A model generated the notes under the pieces. That model did no database searches, was not told where the DNA came from, and saw only the letters and a list, made by a program, of their open reading frames with translations. Of a stretch of 64,000 nucleotides of DNA, positions 24,901-33,902 are shown in pieces; position 1 is the first letter of the stretch, and the number at the start of each line of letters is the position of its first letter. Both the position numbers and the translations under genes were made by a program. The DNA is taken from NCBI RefSeq assembly GCF_016741935.1, contig NZ_JAERRG010000006.1, forward strand, positions 248,001 to 312,000, read 5' to 3'. This stretch comes from Streptomyces endocoffeicus (lineage in GTDB: Bacteria > Actinomycetota > Actinomycetes > Streptomycetales > Streptomycetaceae).

Positions 24901-26955
24901 GTGGCCGACATGGAGCACAGCCCAGGACCGCAAAACGTGCGCGCGAGGCTGCTGCTGGCCAGCGCCACCATGCTCTTCGTCGAGCTGGCGCTGATCCGGT
25001 GGACCGGCGCCAATATCGTCCATCTGAGCTATTTCTCGAACTTCATCCTCTTGGGCTCGTTCCTCGGGATCGGCCTGGGATTCCTGCTGCCCGCCGGCCG
25101 TGGGCAGTGGCTGACCCGCTGGACGCCCGTCCCGCTCGCCGTTCTCGTCGTCCTGGTGCGCGAGTTCCCCGTGCAGGTGCGGCAGACCAGCGGCGAGGTC
25201 ATCTACTTCACCGCCGTGAAGACCACCGGTCTGCCCCAGTGGGTGACCCTGCCGGTGCTCTTCGGGCTGACCGCGCTGATCATGATGGCCATCGGGAAGA
25301 TGACGGCCGATCAGTTCCGTCGGCTGCCGTCGCTGGAGGCGTACCGCTTCGACCTGCTGGGCTCGCTCACCGGCTCGGTGTCCTTCGCGCTGCTGTCGTG
25401 GCTGCGCGCACCGTCGGTGGTGTGGGGGGTGATCGCCGCGGCGGCGCTGCTGACCCTCGGCGGCCGCCGCAACACCATCAGATATGCGGTGCCGCTCGCG
25501 CTGATGGTGGCCATCCTGGCGCTGGAGACGGCGGCCAGCGGTATCTCCTGGTCCCCGTACTACAAGATCGAGGTCACCAGGCCGACCTCCGGCAGCCGGG
25601 ACTACAAGATCTCCGCCAATGGCGTACCGCACCAGTCCATCGCCCCGCTGAAGGTGCTCAGACGCCCCGACTCCCCGTACGAGCGGCCCTACCGCGAGAC
25701 CCCACGCAACTCCCACCGCCGAGTGCTGGTCATCGGGGCGGGCAACGGCAACGACGTGGCGATGGCGCTCGCCCACGGCGCCCGGCGGGTGGACGCGGTG
25801 GAGATCGACCCCCGACTGCAGGAGATCGGCGCGTCACTGCACCCGGCCCGGCCCTACGACAACCCCCGGGTGCACGTGCACATCAACGACGGCCGGGCCT
25901 TCCTCGAGCGCACCAAGACCCGCTACGACCTGGTCGTCCTCGCCCTGCCGGACTCCCTGACCCTGGTGTCCGGCGCGAGCAACCTGCGCCTGGAGAGCTA
26001 TCTGTTCACCCGGCAGGCGTTCGAGGCGGCACACCGCCACCTCGCCCCCGGCGGCGCGTTCGCCATGTACAACTACTACCGGCAGAACTGGCTCATCGAC
26101 CGGTTCGGCTCCACGCTCACCTCCGTCTTCGGCCATGCCCCCTGCATCACCCACTACGGAGGGAAGAAGGCGGCCATCCTGGTGGCCGGTGCCACCTCCA
26201 GCGACCAGTCCTGCACCGCCTCCGTATGGCGCCCCTCCGGCCCGGTGCCCTCGGCCGCCGGTGACGACCACCCCTTCCCGTATCTGCTGCACCGCACCAT
26301 CCCCACCCTCTACATCGGGGTGCTGGGCGCGATCCTGCTGGTGACGCTGGTGTCGGTGCGGCTGACCGGGGTCCGGCTGCGGCGCACCGCCCGCTACGTG
26401 GACATGTTCCTGCTCGGCGCGGCGTTCATGCTGCTGGAGACCAAGAACGTGATCGGGTTCGCGCTCTACTTCGGCACCACCTGGCTGGTCAACGCGATGG
26501 TCTTCGCGGGGGTGCTGCTCGCCGTGCTGTGCGCGGTGGAGGTCCGGCGCAGGCTGCGCCGGGTCAATCAGCTGGTGCTGCGACTGATGCTGTTCGCCAG
26601 CCTCGCCATCGCCTGGCTGGTCCCGTCCCATGTGGTCCTGGGGCTGCCCTTCGCCCCCCGGCTGGCCGCCGCGATCGCGCTGGCCTTCGCCCCCATCTTC
26701 TGCGCCAACCTCATCTTCTCCGACCGGCTGGCGGCGGCCGCCGACCCCACGTCGGCGTTCGGCGCCAATCTGCTGGGCTCCCTGTTCGGCGGCACCCTGG
26801 AGTATCTGGCCCTGCTCACGGGCTATCAGGCGCTGCTGCTGGTGGTGGCCTTGCTGTACGCGGGTGCCTGTGTGGCCATGCGCTTCACCCGCCGCGGCCC
26901 CGGCGACGTCGCCACCCAGGAACCCCTCACCGTGCAGACGGCGCCACGCCCCTGA
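24901..26955 (+). CDS. Membrane protein with spermidine synthase-like domain
   Basis: This 684-residue protein begins with five or six hydrophobic segments (LLLASATMLFVELALIRWTGANIVHLSYFSNFILLGSFLGIGLGF). A Rossmann domain of the polyamine aminopropyltransferase type follows (HRRVLVIGAGNGNDVAMALAHGARRVDAVEIDPRLQEIG, then VHINDGRAFLERTKTRYDLVVLALPDS). A second group of about six membrane helices closes the protein. Such fusions are common in bacteria, and most lack proven aminopropyltransferase activity. GTG 24901 or ATG 24910 could be the start. The 285 bp between the two genes (24616-24900) show no clear signal apart from scattered TACGGC words. Confidence 0.8.
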   Translation: MADMEHSPGPQNVRARLLLASATMLFVELALIRWTGANIVHLSYFSNFILLGSFLGIGLGFLLPAGRGQWLTRWTPVPLAVLVVLVREFPVQVRQTSGEVIYFTAVKTTGLPQWVTLPVLFGLTALIMMAIGKMTADQFRRLPSLEAYRFDLLGSLTGSVSFALLSWLRAPSVVWGVIAAAALLTLGGRRNTIRYAVPLALMVAILALETAASGISWSPYYKIEVTRPTSGSRDYKISANGVPHQSIAPLKVLRRPDSPYERPYRETPRNSHRRVLVIGAGNGNDVAMALAHGARRVDAVEIDPRLQEIGASLHPARPYDNPRVHVHINDGRAFLERTKTRYDLVVLALPDSLTLVSGASNLRLESYLFTRQAFEAAHRHLAPGGAFAMYNYYRQNWLIDRFGSTLTSVFGHAPCITHYGGKKAAILVAGATSSDQSCTASVWRPSGPVPSAAGDDHPFPYLLHRTIPTLYIGVLGAILLVTLVSVRLTGVRLRRTARYVDMFLLGAAFMLLETKNVIGFALYFGTTWLVNAMVFAGVLLAVLCAVEVRRRLRRVNQLVLRLMLFASLAIAWLVPSHVVLGLPFAPRLAAAIALAFAPIFCANLIFSDRLAAAADPTSAFGANLLGSLFGGTLEYLALLTGYQALLLVVALLYAGACVAMRFTRRGPGDVATQEPLTVQTAPRP

Positions 26956-26969
26956 GCGCTCCTTCCCCA

Positions 26970-27002
26970 GCCGCCCCCGGCCGCCTTCCGGCCGGGGGCG
27001 GC
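26970..27002. terminator. Strong bidirectional terminator hairpin
   Basis: A perfect 14-bp stem (26970-26983 with 26989-27002) encloses a 5-nt loop. It sits 15 nt after the membrane protein stop and before the convergent lipoprotein gene. Confidence 0.85.
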
Positions 27003-27049
27003 CGCGTGCGTGACGCGGGCCGCCGATTTCAAGGCGCGGGCCGCCGTGG

Positions 27050-28123
27050 TCACTCGAACATGACGTAGTCCGGGCGTGGCCGCAGGGCCAGCACCTCCTC
27101 CGGGGTCATCAGCCGGCTCCCCTCGGTGTCCTCCTCGTAGAAGAGCTTGAAGCCGGTGCGCACGCCCTCGGGCTGGTTCTTGACCAGCTGCCGCCAGGTG
27201 TCGCGCTTCATCCCCGGCGAACCTATGCCGTCCGCGCTCTTGATGAGCACCACACCCGGCTGCGGGTGCAGCGCGGACTGGTCGCCGACGACGGACACGG
27301 CCACCTGGTGGAAGACGAGCGGCTTCTGCGGCAGGTCGTGTTCGTCGACGATCCCGGAGAGATAGCGGGCCACATCGGTGAGCTCCTTGCCGCTGGTGTG
27401 GCCGTAGGTGTCCCCCGGCACCTCGCCCGGACCCATCTCCCACTCCGGGTCCAGGGCTATGCCGACATCGGGGTGGACCAGCCATTCGCGCAGCGCCTTG
27501 ACCTCGCCGAGGACCGAGGCCCGGCCCGGCTGGATGTTCAGCAGCAGCAGGGCACGGTGGCGCTTGGCCGCGTCGTGGAAGCGGCGGATCGTGTCGGAGG
27601 AGGTGCGGGAGCGGTAGGTGCCGTCGGGGCCCGCGCTGCTGTTGGCGACGGTCGCGAGGAGTTCGAGCACCGGCTGCGGTTCACGGTCCGCGGCGTAGGC
27701 GCGGGCGGTCTTCTCGATCTGCCGCACCTGGTCGTCGAGGTCCCCGACACCGAGCCGGCCGAGCGCGGCGGCCCCGGGCAGTCCGCAGTAGCCCACCAGC
27801 CGGTAGCGGGACAGCTCCCGGCCGCCTCGCGGCAGCTCGGGCCGCGGTTTCGGGGTGGGGGAGGGGGAGGGCTTGGACGGGGTGGCGGACGGGGAGCGGT
27901 CCGCCCTCGTGGACCCCTGCGGGCCCGCTCCGGAGGTGGAGCCGGCCGATTCCTCGCCGCAGCCGGCGAGCAGGCCGAGCCCGGCCGCCGCGGCCACCGA
28001 GAGCATGCCGCGCCGGCTCGGTGGCGGGCCCCCCGGTCCTCCGCCGCCGTCGCCGTGCCGTAGGGCGTCCTGCCCGGCCGATGCCCCGTCGGTGGTCGGC
28101 TTTCCGGATGTGCTGTGAGCCAC
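27050..28123 (-). CDS. Putative Tat-exported lipoprotein, function unknown
   Basis: This 357-residue protein has an N-terminal stretch with twin Arg (PPSRRGMLSVAAAAGLGLLAGC) ending in a lipobox, so it should be anchored outside the membrane. A Ser/Pro/Lys-rich linker follows, and then a globular domain of about 260 residues. Motifs such as LLLLNIQPGRASVLGEVKALREWLVHPDVGIALDPEWEM and GVVLIKSADGIGS suggest an alternating alpha/beta barrel, possibly a hydrolase. I do not recognise a characterised family. GTG 28123 is supported by GGAGGG upstream. It converges with the spermidine-synthase-like gene. Confidence 0.75.
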   Translation of the reverse strand: MAHSTSGKPTTDGASAGQDALRHGDGGGGPGGPPPSRRGMLSVAAAAGLGLLAGCGEESAGSTSGAGPQGSTRADRSPSATPSKPSPSPTPKPRPELPRGGRELSRYRLVGYCGLPGAAALGRLGVGDLDDQVRQIEKTARAYAADREPQPVLELLATVANSSAGPDGTYRSRTSSDTIRRFHDAAKRHRALLLLNIQPGRASVLGEVKALREWLVHPDVGIALDPEWEMGPGEVPGDTYGHTSGKELTDVARYLSGIVDEHDLPQKPLVFHQVAVSVVGDQSALHPQPGVVLIKSADGIGSPGMKRDTWRQLVKNQPEGVRTGFKLFYEEDTEGSRLMTPEEVLALRPRPDYVMFE

Positions 28124-28384
28124 GTTCCCTCCGTCCGCGGTGCCGGGTCGGTGGACCGGGCACCGGTCTGTTGTGCGGGCCGATGGGTTGTCCGTGCCAG
28201 GCAGCCTGTCCGGTATGACGAAGGCGAAACGGAATAGTGTCCACCGGGCGGAGGGCATGCGTCGCTTTCAGCCCGGGCAAACGAGCAGTGGTTGGGTACG
28301 GGACGTTCGAACAAGGTCGGCGAGGTCGCCGACCGGCTCCAACACGTCCTGGAATACGTCCCCTTGGCGCTCCCCGGAGTCGAG

Positions 28385-29362
28385 TCAGCCGGCCGGTTCG
28401 GGCGGGCTCAGCCGGCGGATCGGCGCGCCCTGAAGATAGGCGCTGATGTCCTCCACCACATCGCCGTAGAACCGCTCGTAGTTGTCCCGGGTGACATAGC
28501 CGAGATGCGGGGTGGCCAGCAGATTGGGCAGCGTACGGAACGGATCGCCCGGCGGCAGCGGCTCCCGTTCGAACACATCGACGCCCGCGCCCGCGATCCA
28601 GCCGTCCCGCAGCGCCCGCGCGAGCGCGGTCTGGTCCACGATCGCGGCGCGGGAGGTGTTCACCAGGAGCGCCGTGGGACGCATCCGCCGCAGTTCCGGC
28701 GCGCCCAGCAGCCCACGGGTGCGGTCGCTGAGCACCAGATGCACCGAGACGATGTCGCTGGTCTCCAGCAGTTCCTCCTTCGAGGCTGCCGCCCGGACCT
28801 CCGCCGCCTCCGCGCGCTCGGCCGTCAGGTTCTCGCTCCAGGCGGCCACCTCCATGCCGAAGGCCCGGCCGACCCGCGCCACCTGGGCGCCGATCCTGCC
28901 GAGACCCAGCAACCCCAGACGGCGGCCGTGCAGCTCGGTGCCGACGGTGCTCTGCCATGGCCCGCCGTCCCGCAGCGCCGTGCTCTCCGGCACCAGATGG
29001 CGGGCGAGCCCCAGGATCAGCGCCCAGGTGAGCTCGGCGGGCGGTCGCGAGTCGCCGCCCGTGCCGCATACGGCCACGCCGTGGCGGGCGGCGGCCTCCA
29101 GGTCCACCGACGCATTGCGCATTCCCGTGGTGACCAGCAGTTTCAGCCGTGGCAGCCGGGCGAACAGCGACGCGGGGAAGGGAGTGCGCTCCCGCATGAT
29201 GACCACGATCTCGCAGTCCTCGATCGCCTCGGCCACCGCCTCCTCACCGGCGATGTGCTCATGGACCGGCAGCACGTCCACCGCGTCGAGCACCCCCGAC
29301 CAGTCGGCCGCCGACAGCGCCACGTTCTGATAGTCGTCGAGCACGGCGCAGCGCAACTTCAT
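28385..29362 (-). CDS. D-isomer-specific 2-hydroxyacid dehydrogenase
   Basis: This 325-residue NAD(P)-dependent oxidoreductase carries the GLLGLGRIGAQVARVGRAFGM nucleotide-binding motif. The catalytic Arg is in LLVNTSRAAIVD, the Glu in AGVDVFEREPLP and the His in LLATPHLGY. It would interconvert a 2-oxoacid and its D-2-hydroxyacid, possibly phosphoglycerate-like or glyoxylate-like substrates. Upstream the gene has a short direct repeat (GAGGTAGTC twice), the second copy sitting where a ribosome binding site is expected. It shares a 306-bp divergent region with the histone-like gene. Confidence 0.9.
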   Translation of the reverse strand: MKLRCAVLDDYQNVALSAADWSGVLDAVDVLPVHEHIAGEEAVAEAIEDCEIVVIMRERTPFPASLFARLPRLKLLVTTGMRNASVDLEAAARHGVAVCGTGGDSRPPAELTWALILGLARHLVPESTALRDGGPWQSTVGTELHGRRLGLLGLGRIGAQVARVGRAFGMEVAAWSENLTAERAEAAEVRAAASKEELLETSDIVSVHLVLSDRTRGLLGAPELRRMRPTALLVNTSRAAIVDQTALARALRDGWIAGAGVDVFEREPLPPGDPFRTLPNLLATPHLGYVTRDNYERFYGDVVEDISAYLQGAPIRRLSPPEPAG

Positions 29363-29668
29363 GGGACTACCTCGACTACCTCGGTTTCCTCGGACAGGTA
29401 CGGTGTTTCTACCACCTATGTGATGGCACCCCGGAAACGGGGGCCTGACACGTCGTCACCGCGTTTGCGGCGCCACCCTTCCGGATGACATCGGCGGTGC
29501 GGGCGTGGTTCCGCAGACGTGTTTTTTCACCGAAAGTTGGCCTCTGATGGGGTGCTGAGACATGTGTGGTTGTTTTGCGTAGTGGCACACAGGGCACCGC
29601 ACACCACTGACAGCAGGCATAATCGCTGCTGCGATGGGCGCAGACGCCCAGAAAGGGGACGAAGTGAA
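29363..29668. other. Divergent intergenic region with a 5'-UTR hairpin
   Basis: These 306 bp separate the dehydrogenase from the histone-like gene. They are less GC-rich than their surroundings. A CATAAT hexamer at 29618-29623 could be a -10 element for the plus strand, but no -35 partner stands at proper distance. TGGGCG/CGCCCA (29635-29640 and 29645-29650) form a short hairpin just before the ribosome binding site. Confidence 0.4.
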
Positions 29669-30466
29669 GTGAACGCGTTGAGCGCGGACAGCAGTGTCGG
29701 TTCGACCATCGAGGTGTTGGAGGCCGAACTCCCTCAGCTGCAGAAGCAACAGGAGGCACTCAAGGGTGATTTGGAGGCCGTCACCCAGCGGCTGGAGGCG
29801 GTCAGCACCGCCCTGAGCAGCCTGCAGACGCTCTCCACCTCGGCGGTGCCCGAGCAGGGCGGCAACGGAGCCCCGGTGGCGGAGCCCGTGGCCGAGCCGG
29901 CCGCGGAACCGGCCACCGAGGCCACGGCCGAGGCCACCGCGCCGGAATCCGCCGAGGACACGGCCACCACCGGCCGTACCTCCGCCGCCACCCGCAAGGC
30001 GGCCATCGGCCGTCAGCGCAGTGGCGGCAAGGCGGGCAAGGCGCCGGCCACCGGACGGGGCACCAAGGCGGCGGCCAAGAAGACCGCCGCCAAGAAGACC
30101 GCCGCGAAGGCCGCGGCCAAGGCTCCCAAGTCCGCCAAGGCCACGGTGAAGGCCACCAAGGCCACGGCCAAGACCGCCAAGAGCACCAAGGCCGCGGAGA
30201 AGCCGGCGGAGAAGGCCATCAAGGAGACGGCCACCAAGGAGACGGCCACCACCTCCGAGCGGTCCACCGGGCTCGCCGACAGCGTGCTGACCGCGCTGCG
30301 CAAGGCCGGCCGCCCCATGCGGGCCTCCGAGGTCAACGAGGCCCTGGGCCGCGAGGAGTCCCGCACCAATGTGAACTCGGTGCGCAACACCCTCGAGCGG
30401 CTGCGCTCCTCGGACCGGGCCCAGCGCTCCGGCCGTGGCCTGTACGAGGCCACGGCCACCAGCTGA
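29669..30466 (+). CDS. Histone H1-like DNA-binding protein with coiled coil and C-terminal winged-helix-like domain
   Basis: This 265-residue protein has three parts. Residues 10-55 form a heptad-rich coiled coil (STIEVLEAELPQLQKQQEALKGDLEAVTQRLEAV). Next comes an Ala/Glu/Thr-rich spacer leading into a long Lys/Ala tract (AAAKKTAAKKTAAKAAAK, then KAT/KST repeats) that resembles the C-terminal tail of eukaryotic histone H1 and of Streptomyces HupS. The last 60 residues (ADSVLTALRKAGRPMRASEVNEALG...NSVRNTLERLRSSDRAQRSGRGLYEA) look like a small winged helix. It probably binds DNA without strong sequence preference and oligomerises through the coil. GTG 29669 is the only suitable start. Confidence 0.75.
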   Translation: MNALSADSSVGSTIEVLEAELPQLQKQQEALKGDLEAVTQRLEAVSTALSSLQTLSTSAVPEQGGNGAPVAEPVAEPAAEPATEATAEATAPESAEDTATTGRTSAATRKAAIGRQRSGGKAGKAPATGRGTKAAAKKTAAKKTAAKAAAKAPKSAKATVKATKATAKTAKSTKAAEKPAEKAIKETATKETATTSERSTGLADSVLTALRKAGRPMRASEVNEALGREESRTNVNSVRNTLERLRSSDRAQRSGRGLYEATATS

Positions 30467-30474
30467 GGGTGCCG

Positions 30475-31167
30475 TCAGTTCACCGCCACCCATGTGTAGC
30501 GGTGTTCGGGACGGCCGGTGTCCCCGTACTTGAGCGTGAGGCTGATACGGCCCGCATGCTCGAGGTACTTCAGATAGCGCTGGGCCGTGGAGCGGCTGAT
30601 GCCGGTGCGCTCCGCCACTTCATGGGCGGAGAGCGGGTGATCGGCCTGGTCCAGGACCCGGCGTATGAGGTCGACGGTGGGCGCGGAGTGGCCCTTGGGG
30701 AGGGCGGGACCGGAGGTGTCGGCGGCCGCGAAGGCGCCGAAGATCCGGTCCACCCTCTCCTGGCCGGTCTCGCCGCGCCCGCCGACGCCCTCGAGGGTGC
30801 GGCGCAGCGCCGCGTAGCCGTCCAGCTTGGCCCGCAGCCCGGCGAAGCTGAACGGCTTGACCAGGTACTGGAGTGCGCCATGGCGCATGGCGGCCTGCAC
30901 GGTGGCCACATCACAGGCCGCCGTCACCATGATGACGTCGGCGTGGTGGCCGAGCTGGCGCATCCGGCGCACCAGGGTCAGCCCGGTCTCGTCCGGCAGG
31001 TAGTGGTCGAGCAGGACGAGGTCGACCGGGGTGCGTTCGAGGGTCGCGAGGGCCTGGGCGGCGGTATGGGCGCGGGCGGTGACCCGGTAGCCGGGCACCT
31101 GGGCCACATACGCAGCGTTGATCTCGGCGACGTGGAAGTCGTCGTCCACGACAAGAACGTCGATCAT
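30475..31167 (-). CDS. Response regulator of the CitB/DctR type
   Basis: This 230-residue regulator has a receiver domain with acidic pocket VLVVDDDFH, the phosphoryl-acceptor Asp in LVLLDHYLPDETG, Thr in IMVTAACD and Lys in YLVKPFS. A C-terminal helix-turn-helix (HPLSAHEVAERTGISRSTAQRYLKYLEHAGRI) is typical for partners of CitA/DcuS kinases. Its start overlaps the kinase stop by 4 nt. Such pairs usually sense citrate or C4-dicarboxylates and control a transporter; the nearest transporter is the divergent NitT/TauT operon. Confidence 0.92.
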   Translation of the reverse strand: MIDVLVVDDDFHVAEINAAYVAQVPGYRVTARAHTAAQALATLERTPVDLVLLDHYLPDETGLTLVRRMRQLGHHADVIMVTAACDVATVQAAMRHGALQYLVKPFSFAGLRAKLDGYAALRRTLEGVGGRGETGQERVDRIFGAFAAADTSGPALPKGHSAPTVDLIRRVLDQADHPLSAHEVAERTGISRSTAQRYLKYLEHAGRISLTLKYGDTGRPEHRYTWVAVN

Positions 31168-32849
31168 CGTGATTCTCCTGCCGCGGTGAACTCATGAGTG
31201 GGTGTGTCGTCCCCGGTGAGGGCCTCGGGCAGGACGACGGTGAACACCGCCCCGCCACCCGCCCGGGCGGTGACCCGGGCCATCCCTCCGTATCGCTCGG
31301 CCAGCCGCCGTACCAGGGCCAGTCCGATGCCCCGGCGGCGCGGCGACACCGCGGCGGACCCCTCGTGGGGATCGGGGCCGTCCGGGAAGTCGGGAGGGGC
31401 GGGCCGTTTGGTGGACCAGCCCTCGGTGAAGATCTGTTCGCGCATCCCCGGCGGCACCCCCGGACCGGTGTCGCTCACCCGCAGCACGGCGGTGGTGCCC
31501 TCGGCTCTCAGCTCGACCTCGATGAGCGGGGTGGACGAGCGGTGTGCGGCCACCGCGTCCAGCGCGTTGTCGATGAGGTTGCCGAGCACGGTCACCAGAT
31601 CGCGCGGATCGACCACCCGCCCCGGCAGCAGCGTCGCCGGGGAGATCCGCAGGGCGACCCCGCGCTCGGCCACGATGGCCGACTTGCCGACCAGCAGCGC
31701 CGACAGCATCGGATCGTGCACCCGTTCGGAGATCTGCTCGGCCGAGGCGCGCCGGGCGTTGGTCAGCTCGGCCACGAACTGCGCCGCCCGCTCGTGCAGT
31801 CCGAGTTCCAGCAGCCCCAGCAGGGTGTGCAGCCGGTTGGCGTGTTCGTGGTCCTGGGCGCGCAGCGCGTCCAGCAGTCCGCGGGTGCTGTCCAGCTCGC
31901 GGCCCAGCAACTCCAGCTCGGTGCGGTCCCGCAGCGTCGCCACCGCCCCGCCGTCCTTGGTCGGCATGCGGTTGGCCACCAGCACCCGGCCGCCGCTGAC
32001 GGTCAGCAGATCCGCCCCGTCCACCCGCCCCGCCAGCACATCGGTGGTACGGCCCGGGGGCAGTGACTCCTCCAGGGTGCGGCCGGTGGCGTCCGGGTGG
32101 ATCCCGAGCAGCCGTCCGGCCTCGTCGTTGACCAGGCGGATCCGGCCCTGCCGGTCGAAGGCCACCACCCCCTCGCGGATGCCGTGCAGCATCGCCTCCC
32201 GCTCGTCGAGCAGCGCCGAGATGTCCGCGAACGCCACACCGTGGGTGCGGCGGCGCAGTCGGCGCGAGACGGCGATCGCCGCGAGGACACCCACCGCGAG
32301 CGCCGCCCCGGCGTACAGCAGCAGCCGGGGCACCGCCGCCAGCAGCTGGTCGCGCACGCTGCCGTAGCCGATGCCCACCGACACCGCCCCGACGATCCGG
32401 CCGTCCCGGGCCCGCAGCGGCACCTTGGCACGGGCCGAGCGGCCGAGCGTCCCCACGTCGATCTGGAGGACCTCCCGGCCGGAGAGCGCCTCGCGCGGAT
32501 CGGTGGAGACGTGTTCGCCGATCCGGGCGGTGGTGGTGTGCGACCAGCGCACCCCCCGGGAGTCCATCACCACGATGTACAGCGCCCCGGTGGACCGGCG
32601 GATCCGCTCCGCCGCCCGCTGCACCGGACCCGACGGGGTGGGCTCGGTGGCGGCGAGGTCCCGGGCGATGTCCGGATCGGCCGCAGTGGTCTGGGCGATG
32701 GCGAGCGCCTGGTGCATCGCCTGGTTGTCGATCTCGGAGCTGAGGGGGGCCAGGAACAGCGCGGTCGCCAGCACCATCACCCCGGCGGTGATGGACAGCT
32801 GCGCGGCCAGTACCTGACCGGAGACACGCCGGGGCCATCGGATACGCAT
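31164..32849 (-). CDS. Sensor histidine kinase of the CitA/DcuS type
   Basis: This 561-residue kinase has an N-terminal membrane segment (LSITAGVMVLATALFLAPLSS) and an extracytoplasmic PAS-like sensor. The second membrane segment is near residues 175-195, followed by a cytoplasmic PAS (LDEREAMLHGIREGVVAFDRQGRIRLVNDEAGRLLGI). The Spo0B-like dimerisation region holds the phosphorylated His in DHEHANRLHTLLGLLELG. The ATPase domain closes with NLIDNALDAV and RRRGIGLALVRRLAERYGG. It works with the coupled response regulator. Confidence 0.92.
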   Translation of the reverse strand: MRIRWPRRVSGQVLAAQLSITAGVMVLATALFLAPLSSEIDNQAMHQALAIAQTTAADPDIARDLAATEPTPSGPVQRAAERIRRSTGALYIVVMDSRGVRWSHTTTARIGEHVSTDPREALSGREVLQIDVGTLGRSARAKVPLRARDGRIVGAVSVGIGYGSVRDQLLAAVPRLLLYAGAALAVGVLAAIAVSRRLRRRTHGVAFADISALLDEREAMLHGIREGVVAFDRQGRIRLVNDEAGRLLGIHPDATGRTLEESLPPGRTTDVLAGRVDGADLLTVSGGRVLVANRMPTKDGGAVATLRDRTELELLGRELDSTRGLLDALRAQDHEHANRLHTLLGLLELGLHERAAQFVAELTNARRASAEQISERVHDPMLSALLVGKSAIVAERGVALRISPATLLPGRVVDPRDLVTVLGNLIDNALDAVAAHRSSTPLIEVELRAEGTTAVLRVSDTGPGVPPGMREQIFTEGWSTKRPAPPDFPDGPDPHEGSAAVSPRRRGIGLALVRRLAERYGGMARVTARAGGGAVFTVVLPEALTGDDTPTHEFTAAGESR

Positions 32850-33019
32850 GATGGGCCCCCTGTCTCCCGTCTCGAGGTCCCGGTTGGTCCCGTACGCGAG
32901 CGGTAGTGCTTCGTCCGTTTATGGTGCTGTGAAGGCACCGTAAAGGCGCCCGGGGCGTATGCCCAGTCTCCGTAGCGTTTTCGTTGCGCGGGCGCGAGCA
33001 AAACGAGCAGAACGCGGTT

Positions 33020-33050
33020 TGTGAGCGCAAGGGCGCGTTGTGCTCACAAG
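33020..33050 (+). promoter_or_regulatory. Inverted repeat upstream of the NitT/TauT-family ABC operon
   Basis: TTGTGAGCGCAA (33020-33031) and TTGTGCTCACAA (33039-33050) form 12-bp arms with 11 matching pairs around GGGCGCG. The site lies 40 bp before the ATPase start, within the 240-bp divergent region shared with the CitA-type kinase. A TACTCT at 33077-33082 could be the -10 element. This is a good candidate operator for the transporter or for the two-component system. Confidence 0.55.
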
Positions 33051-33089
33051 ACTGCCGCTGTGGCGCGGGTCACTCCTACTCTCCCGGCC

Positions 33090-33902
33090 ATGAGCAGCCA
33101 CACCAGCCCCGCCATCGAGCTGCGGGGAACGAGCAAGGCGTTCCGGACACCGTCCGGGGCCCTCCACACCGCGGTCAGGGATCTGGACCTGACCGTCGGA
33201 CACGGTGAGTTCGTCGCCGTCGTCGGGCCCACCGGCTGCGGCAAGTCCACGACATTGACGCTGGTCAGCGGGTTGGAGGAGCCCACCGAGGGCGATGTGC
33301 TGGTGGCCGGTGAGCCGGTCCGCGGCATCGCCTCCAACGTGGGCTTCGTCTTCCAGCAGGACGCGGTGTTCCCCTGGCGCAGCGTGCTGTCGAACGTGAT
33401 GGCCGGCCCGCGCTTCCGCGGTGTGCCCAAGGCGGAGGCGAAGGAGCGGGCCCGTGAGTGGCTGGCCCGGGTCGGCCTCACCTCCTTCGAGGACCGCTAT
33501 CCGCACCAGCTCTCGGGCGGCCAGCGCAAGCGCGTGGCGCTCGCGTCCACCTTCGTCAACGACCCCGAGATCCTGCTCATGGACGAGCCGTTCTCGGCGC
33601 TCGACGTCCAGACCCGCGCGCTGATGTCGGACGAACTCCTGGAGCTGTGGGCGGGGACCGGCGCATGCGTCGTCTTCGTCACCCACGACCTGGAGGAATC
33701 CATCGCCCTGGCCGACAAGGTCGTGGTGATGACGGCCGGACCGGCCACCGTCAAGGAGGTCTTCGAGATCGATCTGCCCCGGCCCCGCAAGGTGGAGTCG
33801 GTGCGGCTGGAGCCGCGGTTCGTGGAGATCTACCGGGAGATCTGGTCCTCGCTCGGCGAAGAGGTCCGCATCACCCGTGAGAGGGGTGCCGTCGATGCCT
33901 GA
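33090..33902 (+). CDS. NitT/TauT-family ABC transporter ATP-binding protein (SsuB/TauB type)
   Basis: This 270-residue ATPase has Walker A GPTGCGKSTT, Q-loop GFVFQQDAVFPWRSV, signature LSGGQRKR, Walker B ILLMDEPFSALD and H-loop VTHDLEES. The PWRSV Q-loop region and the C-terminal IDLPRPR are typical of nitrate/sulfonate/taurine/pyrimidine-precursor importers. No Shine-Dalgarno sequence precedes ATG 33090, and a possible -10 lies 7 nt upstream, so the transcript may be leaderless. It heads an ATPase-permease-binding protein operon. Confidence 0.92.
   Translation: MSSHTSPAIELRGTSKAFRTPSGALHTAVRDLDLTVGHGEFVAVVGPTGCGKSTTLTLVSGLEEPTEGDVLVAGEPVRGIASNVGFVFQQDAVFPWRSVLSNVMAGPRFRGVPKAEAKERAREWLARVGLTSFEDRYPHQLSGGQRKRVALASTFVNDPEILLMDEPFSALDVQTRALMSDELLELWAGTGACVVFVTHDLEESIALADKVVVMTAGPATVKEVFEIDLPRPRKVESVRLEPRFVEIYREIWSSLGEEVRITRERGAVDA

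Noticed and set aside
22759..25776. Minus-strand ORF of 1005 codons across TetR, Lnt-like and spermidine-synthase-like genes
   Set aside because: It spans three real genes and their promoters and reads as a compositional shadow.
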